This document shows positions 1 to 12,468 of a stretch of 64,000 bases of DNA, one piece after another; the first letter of the stretch is position 1, and every line of letters begins with the position of its first letter. The notes beneath the pieces were generated by a model. It was not told the origin of the DNA, did not search any database, and saw only the letters and a list, made by a program, of their open reading frames with translations. The DNA is from Porogramme epimiltina. Its lineage: Eukaryota; Basidiomycota; Agaricomycetes; Polyporales; Polyporaceae. The stretch spans positions 1 through 64,000 of the forward strand of contig FTLJ01000179.1 of assembly GCA_900155495.1 (NCBI GenBank), read 5' to 3'. Position numbers and translations under genes: made by a program.

Positions 1-17
1 CCGCCCGCCCGCCCGCC
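1..17. repeat. Short (CCCG)n simple repeat
   Basis: The window opens with about four perfect copies of the tetranucleotide CCGC/CCCG. It is a simple low-complexity tract at the edge of the window, and its full length to the left is unknown. Confidence 0.7.
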
Positions 18-3000
18 ACCACCGCGCTAGCCATCCGCCTCCTGCCCAGCCTCGCGCCCGCCGACCCTTGTTCTACGACATATGCAGCCGCGTTTCGCCA
101 CATCCCCAGCCCTGCCGCCCCCTTCCCCCGCTGCACGTCGGATCGATCCAGCTATCCCCGGCTGCGCCAGCCCGCTCCTTGCCACCTCCGGGCCCCGCGC
201 TCTTCCATGCGCCCTCGCTTGCCCACTAAATGTCTGCCTTCAACAACGCGCAGCACCGCGCATCCGCTGGAAACCATTCAGCTTGGCTGCAATTTACCTC
301 CCGCTTGACAATACAACGCCAGCCGTGTCTCGGTGCTATGTCGCTCTCTCACAGCTCTCCGCCGCCTCGCAGCACTTCTGCGCAATTTGAAGAGATGTTG
401 GCTTCCAAATCCAGCGCGCGCTACCGATGGCCTTCCCGAGGCCCTCGCCAGTCTTTACAGTGGCACGGAAGCGCACAGAATGCACTCCTATGTTCCCATC
501 CAGCCCGAGCCAAGCCAACATATGTTGCACCAAGTCGTCGCGCCCGAGCAGCCCAGCCACGTCACCTGGCCAAACATCATTCACAGACATGTCTCTCGCC
601 CCCTCCAGTACGGATCCCATCGTTCAGAGCTTCCGGGACCGTGACGGCCACACGTAGCAAGGACCTGATCTACACTTCCCCGAACCTGTCGATCCGTCGT
701 TTCGCGCGTTCGCCCATGCGCGCCAGCGCCCCTATCATCGGTCTGCGGCTTCGCGCACCACTATATCACTCTCCTCTTTGACACCTCGCTCGACACATCG
801 GCCCGCGCTCCCCTCCAGCGCGCCGGACGCGTGACGCTCTGACTAGCTTTGAATGTGCTCTCGCGCCCATCGCACACAAGGCGAGTGCTTATTGTGAACA
901 GTGAGGCTGAGCGCATGAATATATCCGCGGGGGCTATTCCGGCTGTTTCGCCGGTGCGAGCACGACGTCGCGGGCCCGCCATGTGCAACCCTCCACTCGC
1001 GCGCGGGCTCCATCTTACTCCTGGCGCTGTTTACGTCCGCCGCACACACCGCCGAATCCGACCGTGACGTCCAACGTCGTTTCGGCCGCGGGTGCACAAC
1101 CCGGGGCGCGCCGTCGATAGTGCGCCCGAGCAAAGATCTAGAGCAAAAGATTGCCCCACGGCCCACGGCGCGCGGGGCACGCTCGCCGCTTCACGTCTGG
1201 AACTCTCACCCCGCGCGCGCGCGAGAGAGAGGGAAGGGTGCCTGGGCGAAGCCGCACAGAGAGTGGGGGGCCTGAGCACCGAGCACTGAGTGTCTGATCC
1301 GCATCGCAGCGTGCGCCGGGCCCTTTCAATATGAGAGGGCCTTCCGTGCTTCCGCGCGCGCGCCGAGCGCCCTGACGATCGAGCACCCATCTTTTCGTCT
1401 GGGCCGCGCCGCGCGCCGTTCGCCGTTGGAGCACACCTTTCAACTGCAGTGCGCCCGAACGTTTATCTCCGGGCGAGCCAGTCATTTCGCGCGCGGCGAT
1501 CTCGCGACGTTTTTACCTAAATGATTGACGTGGCCACGACGCGCCGCCTCGGCCGAGACGGACGGCGCTCGCCGCTCTTGAACCAGGTCTGCTTGACCGG
1601 AGGGGAGCCCCGCGCCCCAACAGAAACGCGAGTCAGAAGGCGTTCGATGGTGAGACAGTCGGCGGAAATCCCAGTCGACTTGGTGGCTCGACAGTTCCCA
1701 GCATGTCACAAGAATGGGCGCATGTTACCATGCAAACAATACAGCCATGGAGCATATACGTGTGCTCGGACTGGCTCTAGTAGCGCATCATTCCTACCGC
1801 TCACAGCCACCGCGATGACGTCCGCGGACGTTCATTGAGCCCAGGGTCTCACATGCCAATAAGGACATATGGCTTGCCGCATGACGACCCTCTGCGGGTG
1901 CGTTAACCACGATCATCGCAAGCGGCAAGGGGGTTAGGCCCACGGCGGACGATGCACGGTGACTCGCCTAGGCTCCGCTGGAATTCTTGGAAAGCGTTGA
2001 CGTTCAGGAGCCTGGCTTCGAAGGCTTGAACATATCACGGATTCGAACCGCCACCAGCCGTCCTGCGGCCGAGCATTCCAACGCGGGAAGGTATAGATGC
2101 ACAAGCCACCATCGCCTCGCGCCGGCGGCGGGCGCATGGTTCGAGAAATCTAGGGAAATGTGAATACAACATCACCCGGCGGCGGTCGGACACAAGGAGC
2201 GCTGCGGCGAAGACTCGCTATGACTAGGCGGCGGGGCGTAATGTCATTGCACTTGTATGTGGCTTTGTTCCAGCGACGATTACGCGCCTCCTCGGAGGAG
2301 CATTTGTTATAGTCGCATGCATTGCACCTCATCAAAGTGGGGCCCAATTCAAGCGAAAAATGTTGCCGCGTCTGATTACCCGTCGAATAACCTCATCTCC
2401 CAAACTGGCGATCCATTAACCCCATTGTGCTGGTGATATTCGCGCGCACCAAATGGGCAGTGGCGGCTACCGCCTAGATGAAAACAGTCTTGTGATTAAT
2501 ATCATTGATTATGGAACTAGGTATAACACGTTGAGAAGCTATGCAGTGCATCTAGGGGTACCCAAATTGGCTCACCCTGTGATACCACTTCGGGTGAACA
2601 CAACAACTATCGTTCTAAGACACAGGCGGGTTGTCCAATATCAAGATGGGTGTCCCGGAAGAGGGGGTGCGGTGCCTGTAAGGAGATGCTTAAATGCGGG
2701 TGATCATCGTGTTAAAGAGGGGGGCGACACTGGTTCCAACCGCCGCGGCGGTTCACCGGGTGTGAGTTGTAGACACGACGGTTGCCGCTCAAATCCACCC
2801 CCTGTAAGAGCCACACGTTATTAGGTACGGTATGGAAGGTAGCGTTGTAACATGCCGATTGCCACATTTCCGGTGAAGAGCACTTGGATATCCCTGAGAT
2901 ATGAAGATCATGAGTAAGCTATTTTGGGAAGGGGCGTATGGTGCGCTCACGAGGACCGAGATGTTTTCGCGGATCCTTACGTTTCTTACACTATGTTATG

Positions 3001-5207
3001 ATCCGTAGACAGAGCTATGTTCGCCATGATTAGCTGGAGCTAACCGCGTACTTCACGGGGACCCATCACTGGGAAGAGGGACCAAGTAACTTGTCGCCAA
3101 TGGCCGTGGACAATGCTAGTGCCTAGAGAGCTTTCCAGAAAAATCATACATGACATCAGAGTGACCGCTCGCGTATTGCCTTACCATCCGAAACTAACCT
3201 CAGGGAAGGTAGTTCTGATAGTGTTGAGCTCATCTTCGATGTGATCTCGTGTACGACTCGTTTCGATCTGAGGGGCCGCAGAATTGCGGTATCTGGATCT
3301 CCAAGGACATATATTGAGTCCGCCGAAGAGAGATACTAGCTACAAATCTGTCGATGCATATTACCCCTATGTGCGACTGTTTCATCAAAGACGTTGAGAC
3401 TCGAAGCTGATGTTTGAAGACATACCGTCGATAAATTAAGATGTAGACTTGTATGATGGCGGATTCTTCAGGGCGTGCCATGTAAAACAGATAATATGAG
3501 AATGTAGGCATAACATCCCACGATTGCTGTTCTCATCCCTATACCTCTCACCAACAGCACTGACCCATTCGTAGCCAAATTTCGCTGAATCAGAGGTCAT
3601 AAGCAAACTATTATTATGACATTCACTCGAAAACGGATTTGGCAGCCTGTCAGTCTTATTCTTCGCCCTACTATCCGGCTGACACCTTCTCCGGCTTGGT
3701 TCCTACTAGGGAAAGTGAGAATACCTGAGTTCTATATAGTTAGTATAGCTATCGAAAGGCAGTGAGCTCGAGAAAGGAGTGATTTTGGGAAACGCCCCAC
3801 CATCGTATTGGAATGACGTGTCGGTCGTGGATTGCAGCTTGGTAATGGTGCACTGGGTAGGTCATAACAAGGTAAGTAGAAGGGCCAACCAACAATGCAA
3901 TTGTTGCATTGTACTTGGATTGTGGCGTGGGAAACCCACCACGCGCTATACTGGACGCCAATCCCAGTCCGGGCCTAGGCCCAATCTCGTCTTGTCGCGT
4001 GTACACTCCCCCAGTTCTGGTATTTTACCGGAGGTTTATTGGGCACAAACTCTCGCTGAATGTTTCACTTCTTGCGATCACGACCATGAGGCTCGCTCTG
4101 TGCCGTACTATGAACCTTCCGCTGCTAGCGCGATATGATATCGCCACCAACACCGCCGATAACGTCTTTGCCCCCTCTTTGTACGAGACCTTATTCACGT
4201 GTAATGTTTTCTACGCCGGGGAGCACCAGATACTCACGGCAAATGACCCAGCGCCGTCCTCACCGGACTCCCTCTAGGCCTAAGGTCGCCGGCGTGGTAG
4301 TAGACGTACATGATGAGTCTAGCTATGTGATGGTCCTATCGCGAGTCGTCGCTGTACCACCGCCAGCCCCTTACCGTACTGTACGCGAGTAGATGCCCCT
4401 CCGCCTTCGCCTCCACGATCCGCTTGGTGCCCAGCCCATTGGAGGCCAGCCCCGGGTCCTCTGAGCACAGCCCAGCTTGCGACGTTCATTAAATTCAGGG
4501 CCCCGTAAGAGCTCGCGCCATAATCCCCGTCCGCGGGTAGAAGATAGCCGGAGAAGTCCCCACGCATGGCGTTGAACACCCAGACCGACTGCGAGGGGCA
4601 GATGGGGGGGTCTGCTCCCGCCCGTGCATATACCCACCCCTGCCTCGAAATTTGTGCGCGCGCAGCTCATGGCGGTCCACCGACGCTCCCCCTCGCGCTG
4701 CTCCCCATTGCGCCCGGCTCCGTTCCTGCCCCTGACGTTGACACTCCAGCAGGTCGATCGTGTACTAAGGCGAGCAAGCCTCCTCTCTGCCTTCACTGCA
4801 TCCTCCCCCTGCACTCGTTTCAGGCCCCCGCTGTCAGCGTCCGCGCCAGGACGCTCGCCCCCTGGGAGTGAAACGCGACCCCAACTCGGTTCCCGAGTAC
4901 CGCGCCCGGGACGTCAATGTCACTCGCACTGCACACAGGTGAGAAAGGAAAACGCCTCTGCATTATCGCGAGGACCGCGCTCACGTCCGCATATGGTACA
5001 GAAGCCGCGAATAGGTATCGACATAATGATATAGGCGGAGGCCCATACGCCTCCGCCGGATGTACAACAGAAACCCACAGGGTATATGGCCGACGACCCG
5101 CGCTGGGGCATCGGCGCCCCGACGCCCATAAGATAGAGGAAACCGTACGACGGGGAACGCGGAAGGTAGAGCGGCGCGGGCGCCGACCGGTCTTGCGCCG
5201 CAGAGAG
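1..5207. other. Gene-poor region, no gene recognised
   Basis: No convincing exon chain was found on either strand. The first 2.4 kb is GC-rich with many CG dinucleotides. From about 2.4 to 4.3 kb the DNA is clearly richer in A+T and full of stops, then GC rises again. On the minus strand around 4.3-4.6 kb two short frames look faintly protein-like and could be a gene remnant, but I could not name a family or join them with proper splice sites. No terminal repeats, target duplications or transposase motifs were seen by eye. Confidence 0.5.
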
Positions 5208-6678
5208 TCAAGCGAGCAGGACCGCCGGGGCGCTCGCGCTTCGACCACGGCCCATGAGAGTGACGGGCTGAGGCTTCTCCGGGAGCGCCTCGGTCGGCTT
5301 GGATGCGCCGAGGCGCAGATCCTTGCAGTACTGCTCGAGGCGCTGCACGGCGGCCTTGGCGTCGGCGGGGAGCTCGTCCTGGGCCCGGCGGCGGATGGCG
5401 CTGAGGCCGAGGCCGATGTCGAGCGCGTCCGCGAGGTCGCTGACGGTCGAGACGGAGATCTCGAGGAGGTGCTCGAAAAAGCCCTTCTCGCCGCGCTCGG
5501 TGCGGAGGCTGAGGAAGTCCTCGAGCGCGGAGCACATGTCCACGACGTCGTCGGCGTGGCACTCGACCGAGAGGCGCTCGACCGGCGAGTCGGAGAGGGT
5601 GGCGAGCGTGTCGACGACGTTCTCGACGGGGAAGAGGGGAGTGAGGTGGACGCGCCGGAGCTTCTTGAGCGGGCGGTCCGCGTGCTTGGCGTGCGCGAAC
5701 GTCTGCGGCGTAAGGGCGGTGTTAAGCGCGCACTCGCCGACCGTGTGGCCGATGTTGCCCATGATGCGCTCGGTGCAGATGCGGTTGTAGTCGTTGGACT
5801 CGTGGTAGCAGCTGCCGAGGTCGAGGACCTCGAGGGAGCAGCAGACGGGCATGGTCTCCCACTGGGGGTCGCCGAGGTGGGTGTCCTTGATGCGCAGCTT
5901 TTTGAGTGTCTGGAGACGGAGGAGGGACGGGAGACGGAGCTCGTATCCCAGGAGGGGGTGGTCCGGGATGTCCTCGTCTCCTTTCACGACCGGGACGAAT
6001 GGGCGGGCGCCGACGAGGTCGGGCGCATGGAGCGCCGAGCGGGTGATGCGGTCGAGCGAGAGGTGGCGAAGGTTGGGGACGGAGGCAGCAATGGAAACGA
6101 TGAGACGTTCGCTCCTGCATGGATGTGCGGCGGTCAGTGACCAAAGATCTCGGGCACATCGCAGGGAAGACGTACAGAGGGAAGCGGGCCTCATCGCCGC
6201 AGTGATCGATGCACAAGGATTGGAGGACGGATAGCTTTTGGAAGCAAGGAATCACCGCCTTGGTCAAAGACGCGGCGAGGCTGAGCGTCAGCTGCTCCAC
6301 TTGGGTGCAGTGGGGGAGGACGTCAACCAGTGCATCTGTCACCCGCACAGGCGGAGAAGATCCGCGTGTTTTCCCCGTGGCGCGTTTCGTGGAGATGGAG
6401 AGCTGGCGAATGTACTTGTTGTACCCTTTCGGGACAGCAGTCGCATATTGTTGCAGGGATTCGGCGCTTCTGATATTCACCGACTGACCGGGCGGTCAGA
6501 CGGGGGAGGGGGACAGAGCGAGCGAGAGGAGACTTACGCGGAAGAGGGCAGGGACCGAGAGGGTGTAGGACTCCTGATTAATCCTGGAGAAAGACTTGAC
6601 ATCGTCGAGCTCAAGCTGGTCGACAATCGTGAGCTTCATCTCCACTGGGAGGTCGTTCCAGTTCGCGAGGGAGGACAT
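5208..6678 (-). CDS. F-box domain protein with leucine-rich C-terminal part
   Basis: Three exons (6678-6538, 6483-6176, 6114-5208) give 451 residues; introns are 54 and 61 nt with GTAAGT and GTACGT donors. Residues about 5-47 form an F-box: LPVEMKLTIVDQLELDD, then the SFSRIN segment that normally docks on Skp1. The rest is leucine-rich with repeated L-x-x-L stretches, as in the large fungal F-box/LRR families. Such proteins serve as substrate receptors of SCF ubiquitin ligases; the substrate cannot be told from sequence. A 407-codon open frame runs antisense to the last exon, but it is a by-product of high GC. The start is the first ATG before the F-box. Family assignment is firm, specific role unknown. 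Confidence 0.85.
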
Positions 6679-9600
6679 GGCGGCGGGGCGGGGGCGAAGG
6701 CGAGAGAGGTGATAGTGCAGAGTGCAGCGCGAGGCTGTTTTGGCTGGAGGAGGAGAGGATGCACGGTGGGCTGGGTGGATGGGGTCGAGAGAAGACAAGA
6801 AGGCCGGTTTTAAGAAAAAGCGAATCGGCGGAGGCGACGGTGCACCGAGGAGGTCGGAGAGACGTCGGTGGCTGAGGCCGTTTCCAGAATCTCCGGTATC
6901 ACGGAAATGACGCGCAAGGAGGGACAGCAACGAGCCGCCGGCGTCCAACTCGGGCTTGCCGCCTCGCATGCGCCTCGCACGGCCGGCGCCTCCCCGTCCC
7001 CTGTCCAGACGCTCCCTTGCCACCGTCCTGTCCCAGATTGCGCCCGCCTTTCCAGACAAGCCGCCCTTGTGCACCCCTCGGCCTCCCGATACCCGCACTG
7101 CACAGACCGTCCGCAGGCGACCAGGGCACCCACCAGCCCCGACACACCCGCGCGCCGTGAGCCGCGGGTCGATGACACCCGTGAACGGCGTGCGCTAGCC
7201 CATATGCAGCCATGATCATCCACAGATGTACATCTCCTTGCTCGGCGGACCAAACGCGCTCGCCTCCATCAAGACCTATGCCCCGCGCTACTACTGCACA
7301 CTTCGGACGCGCGTGCTGCCAAACCATATCCAACGTACTGGTTCGTCGCCAGAGCAGCGCCGAAACCGACCTCCCCCTTCCCGCCTCCTTTCGTCATCCA
7401 TCACGGCCGCCAGTGTACTCCCCGCTTGTGTATCCCATCCGCTTCTTCCTCTCATCACACTTCGCCCCATTGACAGATGCCTCATCCTGATATCAGCCCC
7501 CCGCGCCTGTCGGCCTCCCTATCCACCATAGCGCTCCTCCTCAGTCTCCCGGATCCGCCTCACCGGACGCATGCGTTTTCCAAGGACGCTCTGCCATGTC
7601 TCCGATCCCCCTGATTCCCAACTATCTTCAATCTTCGGGGCTATGCCCCAAAATTTGCTCGTAGCGAGTCCGCCGTGCATGCGGGAGTGTGGTTACTCGC
7701 CGGGGGGCTCTCCCATCTCGGTGGGAGACATGTGTATCTGACGCATGGCAGGCTTCTCGTGACGGTGTTCTCGGGCCTGTTCAGCTCGAGCAAGACAAGC
7801 TGAGAGACGGAAGCCACAAATTGCATGCGTAGCCATGGGATTCTTCCCTCGTGCGGGTGCGCAGCCGCAAGCGATGACAGCGAGAACGATTGCTCGCCGA
7901 AAAACGCTTCTCCTAGCACATCCGTTCCTTGCGCTCATTCTTCCCCGCAGAATCCGCGCGTCCCCAAGTCAAAGGATGACGTATCCGCGCGCATCCCGTT
8001 CTTTTCCATACCCCGCGCCTGCCGCACCCACAAACGCCGCCAACGCTCGCCGCCAACGCCCCCGCGACGTTCGGGCCTTTGCGGGGCGGTGACGACGGGG
8101 CAAATTCTCATCGCGCGCGTCGCCCGCGCGCCCACCCGCGCGCCCCCGTGCGACCGCCGTGCAAACACGCGCGTGTGCGCGCGGGCGGCGGCGCATCCAT
8201 CCGTACATGTGCGCACTGTGCATACATGCAACCTGTCGGGCGTGACGAATACAGACTCCCCATGCCGTATGACCCCTTCGCACCCGACCGCACCGCGCGC
8301 CATCGCCACGCCGCCCGAGCTCTTGACGTCGTCCCTCACTGTAGCGCCACTCATTGCGGCTCTCACGCGCGCGGGCTGCGACAGGCCGACACACGCCGGC
8401 GGGCTCGCGCACCTTGGCAGCAGCCGCGGCGCGGCGGGCGCGACGCACGTCGGGTGCAGACGGGCTGACGGAGGCCGCGACAGACAGCTCGCGCGCCCGG
8501 TCGGCACTCGGTGGTCGAACGCGAAGCTCGGGGGCGTCCCCGCCTTCGGGGAGCGCAGCAGCGGCGGTAGAGGCAGGATCGGGGTGCCTGCCCGTCCCCC
8601 GCTGCGGAGCCCCGCGTCGCCTCGTCGCGCCACACCGCGCCGCGCCGCACCACGCTCGCGGCAGGCGTCGACGGATGGTCGGTCGGTCAGATTGGCGGGG
8701 GGGCAGCGGATCCGTCCCCGCTCGGGGCGCAGCACGGGCGGCTCCCAGGGTTACTGGGAGCGCGCGTCGCGCAGGGTAAGAGCGTTAACGTTTCGGCGGA
8801 GACGGGTCGCGGGCAATGCGCGCGCGCGCAGGGCCGGGGCTCCGGTGCATCTCGGAAGGGCGTGGCGGAGCGCCGCGCGCAGACGTGCAGGCTGCAGGCA
8901 GGGGCGTGCGTGCGCGGAACGCGACGAGGCGCACCACCGAGGGGGCCCAGCACCGGTGGCGGCAGCGCGGCCGGTCGCAGCTGCCTGCCATATGCGTGCC
9001 CGTCTGCTCTCGTCCCGCGGCGGCTTTTGCTGGGGCGCGCCTTCTCGCGGGGGCGGCGAAGAAAAAAAATGCAGGCCCGCGCTGGATGGGGCTGAGGCCC
9101 GCCTCGGGCCCTTCGGCCTCCGTGCAGCGTCGGCGGGAGGGCCTGGGGAGTTCCCGCCGGCGCCGCTGTTTGCGACTGCGTATGTGTAAGAGCGTGCCCG
9201 CGGGCGGTGAACGCTGACGGGCCTGGTGGGGGACCCGGCGCAGGTTCCGCGACGGGCGTGTGGCCACTCCCGCGGCTGGCTGGCGGGGGCGCGAGGTGTG
9301 TGCGAGCGTGGAGCCCCGAGCTCGGATCGACAGATACACTATCCCAGATCGCAGCGGCGCCCGCCGACGGGAGCGTGGGCGAGCAGCGGCGCCGCTGCCA
9401 GGTGGCCCCGCGCCCGCGCCCGTGTCCGCGCCCGCGCTCGTGCTCGGCGGCGTCTGAGGCGCGGTCGCGGTGAGATCGCTATCTGCGTGCTCGTGCGCCT
9501 GCCCGACCGCGGCGCGTGCCAGGTGTGGGTGATGGCGCATCAGAGAGCACAGCTCCCCGCCCTCGATCAGCGCCCACACGTCGTCCGCGCCCGTTTCCGT

Positions 9601-10378
9601 GCGTCACGTCGTCCGCCCTGACCACCACCATCAGCAATAGTGTTCCGTCGTCCTCGAGACCCAGGTATCGTGCAGGGGGTCGAGACGTCGCACACCTCCA
9701 CGGGTTCGAAACCGTCCAAGCACGCGGATCACGACCGGGGAGTCCCTCCGAAGCACGACGCTTCCTCGACCAGTCCAGCACAGCACCCTGGCGAGCGCTC
9801 GGACCATCTCCCAACTCTAAATTCCCCCACAGAGACTCACAAAAGGCTTCCGAGGGCCTTCCAGCACGCCGCGCCCGCAGCGCGCCCTGCACAGCGATCC
9901 ACCGCGCAACCCCGCGACGGCCGCGTGTCCCGGGGCGGCCGCTGGCCTGTGATTCATTGCACCCTATACGCACGTACCCGGACCCTGACACGGTACACCT
10001 CCCCCGTCCACCCGCCTCCCATTGTGGCTCTCCTCGTCCGTCCGCCTCGGCCGCATCTGCCAACGCCCGGGACTCCCCCTGCACATCGCCGTCCGCACGC
10101 GCGTCCGCACGCGGCGCGCATCACGCCTGCAGTCAATATCGCTCTCTCGTCAAGTCTCCGGTCGCGGAACACCTCCCGCGCGCAGGCCCACAGCACCAGG
10201 CTGCAGCGGCCCACCCATCCATCTAGATGTCTGCACCGCACCGGTCCGCACCGCCCCCGCCGGCCTTTCTCTCTCGTGCTGCGCGCGCGTATGCGGGGCC
10301 GGGTGGGGATGAGCACACGCCCCGGACGCAGTAGCCTGGGCCTGCGGGCCCACCCCATCCAACACTTCGCCCACTTAC
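6679..10378. other. GC-rich region, mostly unassigned
   Basis: The first few hundred bases are the upstream region of the F-box gene. The remainder is extremely rich in G+C and CG dinucleotides, which makes long open frames appear in all six frames. None matches a family I recognise. On the minus strand, pieces near 9.75, 9.65 and 9.58 kb have biased third positions and exon-like borders (for example a GTGAGT...GCCAG pair of about 52 nt near 9.8 kb). They may belong to an unresolved gene that starts at 10573. I could not build a chain that I trust. Confidence 0.4.
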
Positions 10379-10573
10379 CGCTCCGTCCACCCGGGCCAGG
10401 TCGCGTCTTGCCCTGACACACTCATCCCGCCACTGGCGTGCGCGACGCCCCGGCATTGGCAAAAACAAGCGCGCACTGGGCACCTCCACCATCACCCATC
10501 CGTCGAGACCGGCCATCTGCAACGCGTCGTCAATTCTTTGTTGCACCTTCTCTGCCAGCGTACATCTCGGCAT
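10379..10573 (-). CDS. Possible first exon of an unidentified gene
   Basis: A minus-strand ATG at 10573 opens a 65-codon frame that ends exactly at a consensus donor (GCG followed by GTAAGT). The N-terminus looks protein-like (MPRCTLAEKVQQRIDDALQ) with mixed codon use, unlike the surrounding GC-only frames. It lies about 325 bp below the stop of the SRF1-like gene on the same strand, a usual spacing here. Downstream exons are unclear: an acceptor near 10338 would give a frame that ends at 10150, and further pieces may lie as far as 8.8 kb. No family is recognised. This could be chance coding potential in GC-rich DNA. Confidence 0.25.
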
Positions 10574-10898
10574 GACTACGAATCCGTCGTTAGGACGATA
10601 CGATACTGATACATGCGACTAGGCGGTGCTGGGCGAGAAACAGTAAGTTAAGTAGCGGCCCGGGGCGTCATAAAGAGAGGGAAGCGCAGCGAGAACGCAG
10701 GCGAGACGAAACCAATGTCCCTTGTATGTACATAATAACACTATGTCAACGGCCGCCACGGAATGATGCACGGAGTTTGTGGATTGAAGTGAGCTAGTGT
10801 GTGTGTCGCCGGAAGGGAGGGGAAGACGGAGGGGAGCGCGTGGGCCGTCTAATGGTACGCGTGGGCATGTTTCGGGGGTTTCATAGAAGGTAGTTTGT
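10574..10898. other. Intergenic, 3' flank of SRF1-like gene
   Basis: This holds the 3' flank of the SRF1-like gene and possibly the promoter of the tentative gene below it. I see no motif that I would call. Confidence 0.4.
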
Positions 10899-12468
10899 CT
10901 ACGCGGTAACAATCGACGTAGGGTGATACTTCACCTTCTCGAAGATGCGGAAGAGCGCGATGAAGAGATTGAAGCAGTACATCATGAGACCGACGCCCAC
11001 CAGACAGATGAGCGCGACTTGGTCATCACAGAGCGTGTCGCCCACGCCGCCTTCAAGCCCGTTCACGCCATTAGGCAGCGCTTGACGCGGGAGTGAACTG
11101 TACCACGAAATGACGGAGGAGGCGGCGCAAGGGATTGGGGAGGTGAAGAAGTTGTCGAAGGAGAGTGCGAATGCGGCCGACCACGTGCAGATGAATACAA
11201 CCTCGAAGAGCGTGTAAGCGAGCTTCCAGGATGTATGCCACAGGCCGAGTGGGCGGCCGAAATATTCGAGCTGGAAGAATATTAGTACGCCGGAATGAGT
11301 CAGTAGGAATGAAGGACATACATAGACAGCAATCATGACATGGACCAGCGTCAGACTGCCGAATATGATTACCAGGGTTCTGTCCGTTCATACGGGGTCA
11401 ATATCATCGAGCATGCGGAGTGGTCGAGAAGACGCACGGAGATGGTCCGAGAGCACCGACAACGCCGCTGCGCTTCTCCAGAATGCGGATCCGGATGGCG
11501 ATGGCGAGGGCAGCAGTTGTGAGGACGATATTGCACAAGCGGAATAGCTGCGCGGATCCATTAGGCAACAATGCAAGACACGCCGACGAGCACGGCGACG
11601 CACCAACGGCACGTAGACGTTGTACATCATGTATGCACGCAACCGCTTCCGCCGCCTTTGCCACGGCGTGAGCTTTTCCTCGTCATGCTGCGAGGCCTCG
11701 TCTCGACTGCTCCCGATGCGGACCCCCGACCCGTTCGGATGTGCGGACGTCCAGGGTGTCTCCCACCCAGGCGTGATGTTCTGCGCGAGCGTGAACTGCG
11801 CGTTCGGCGGCGGCATGTCGATTCGGAGGCGGCTCCGGTTGTTGAGGCGGGTGGCGCCCCCGAGCTCGTCCACAGACGCCGCCCCGGCGCGCCCATCCTC
11901 GGTGCTTACTCCGCGGACCGTCGATGGGCTCTCCAGCTCCGACTCGGCGACCGCCTCCTGCTGCTGCTCCTGCGAGCGCCGCAGCATCGAGCCGGTCAGC
12001 CACGGGATCGACATCGACCGCGAGCCGTCGCGGGGCCGCCGCGGCGGGCGCGTGGGGGAGCTAGGGGAGAGCGGGATCGAGCCCGAGTCGGTCGGTCGGT
12101 GGCGCGCGAACGTCCACCATCGAGAGGGGCCGGGGTCGTCGCCGGGCGCGGAGGAGTGCTGGGACGCAACGTCGGACGGGCGACGGGGGTCGGGGTATAG
12201 TCGTCCGGCGCCCTCGTTCGGTTCGTACTCTTTCGGCGACGGGGGTTCGTCTCTCGCCCATGCTGCAAGCCGGTCGAGAACGCTATCAGTGTGTGTCTCC
12301 GCGGAGGGGAGGGGGCGCCCCTGAAGAAGGGAAGGACGGACGAGGTGCTGTGTTGATGTAGGTCTTGACGGTCGACGCTGCCGCACGAGAGCTGTGGACG
12401 CTGTGGGTCTTGGAGAAGGTGGACGCCGACGAGGCCGAGAGGGGCTGTTGGGGGGCGTCGTGGTTCAT
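10899..12468 (-). CDS. SRF1-like multi-pass membrane protein (putative phospholipase D regulator)
   Basis: Five exons (12468-12370, 12320-11604, 11547-11438, 11379-11322, 11270-10899) give 451 residues. The first 260 residues are Ser/Pro/Arg-rich and probably disordered and cytosolic. The C-terminal part has four likely membrane segments at about 276-292, 312-328, 344-366 and 413-435, a basic WQRRRKRLR stretch just before the first, and conserved blocks LEYFGRPLGLW and LSFDNFFTS. This layout and length match fungal proteins related to yeast Srf1, a regulator of phospholipase D; the function here is inferred from that resemblance. The first intron (12321-12369, GTCAAG donor, strong pyrimidine tract before the acceptor) is the least certain part. 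It is required because the long frame of exon 2 has no ATG of its own. Confidence 0.7.

Noticed and set aside
2021..2105. tRNA-like B-box core (GGATTCGAACCGCC) on the minus strand
   Set aside because: The T-arm is imperfect and no acceptor stem or anticodon arm can be formed at the right distances.
4917..6140. 407-codon open frame on the plus strand
   Set aside because: It is the antisense of the last exon of the F-box gene. The minus strand has a domain, splice sites and a complete chain; the plus frame is a Glu/Val-rich shadow caused by high GC.
7825..9189. 454-codon open frame on the plus strand
   Set aside because: It lies in DNA so rich in G+C that stops are rare in all frames. The translation is Arg/Ala/Pro noise with no domain and no supporting signals.
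9700..9725. GGTTCGAAACC, another B-box look-alike
   Set aside because: No cloverleaf can be drawn around it on either strand.
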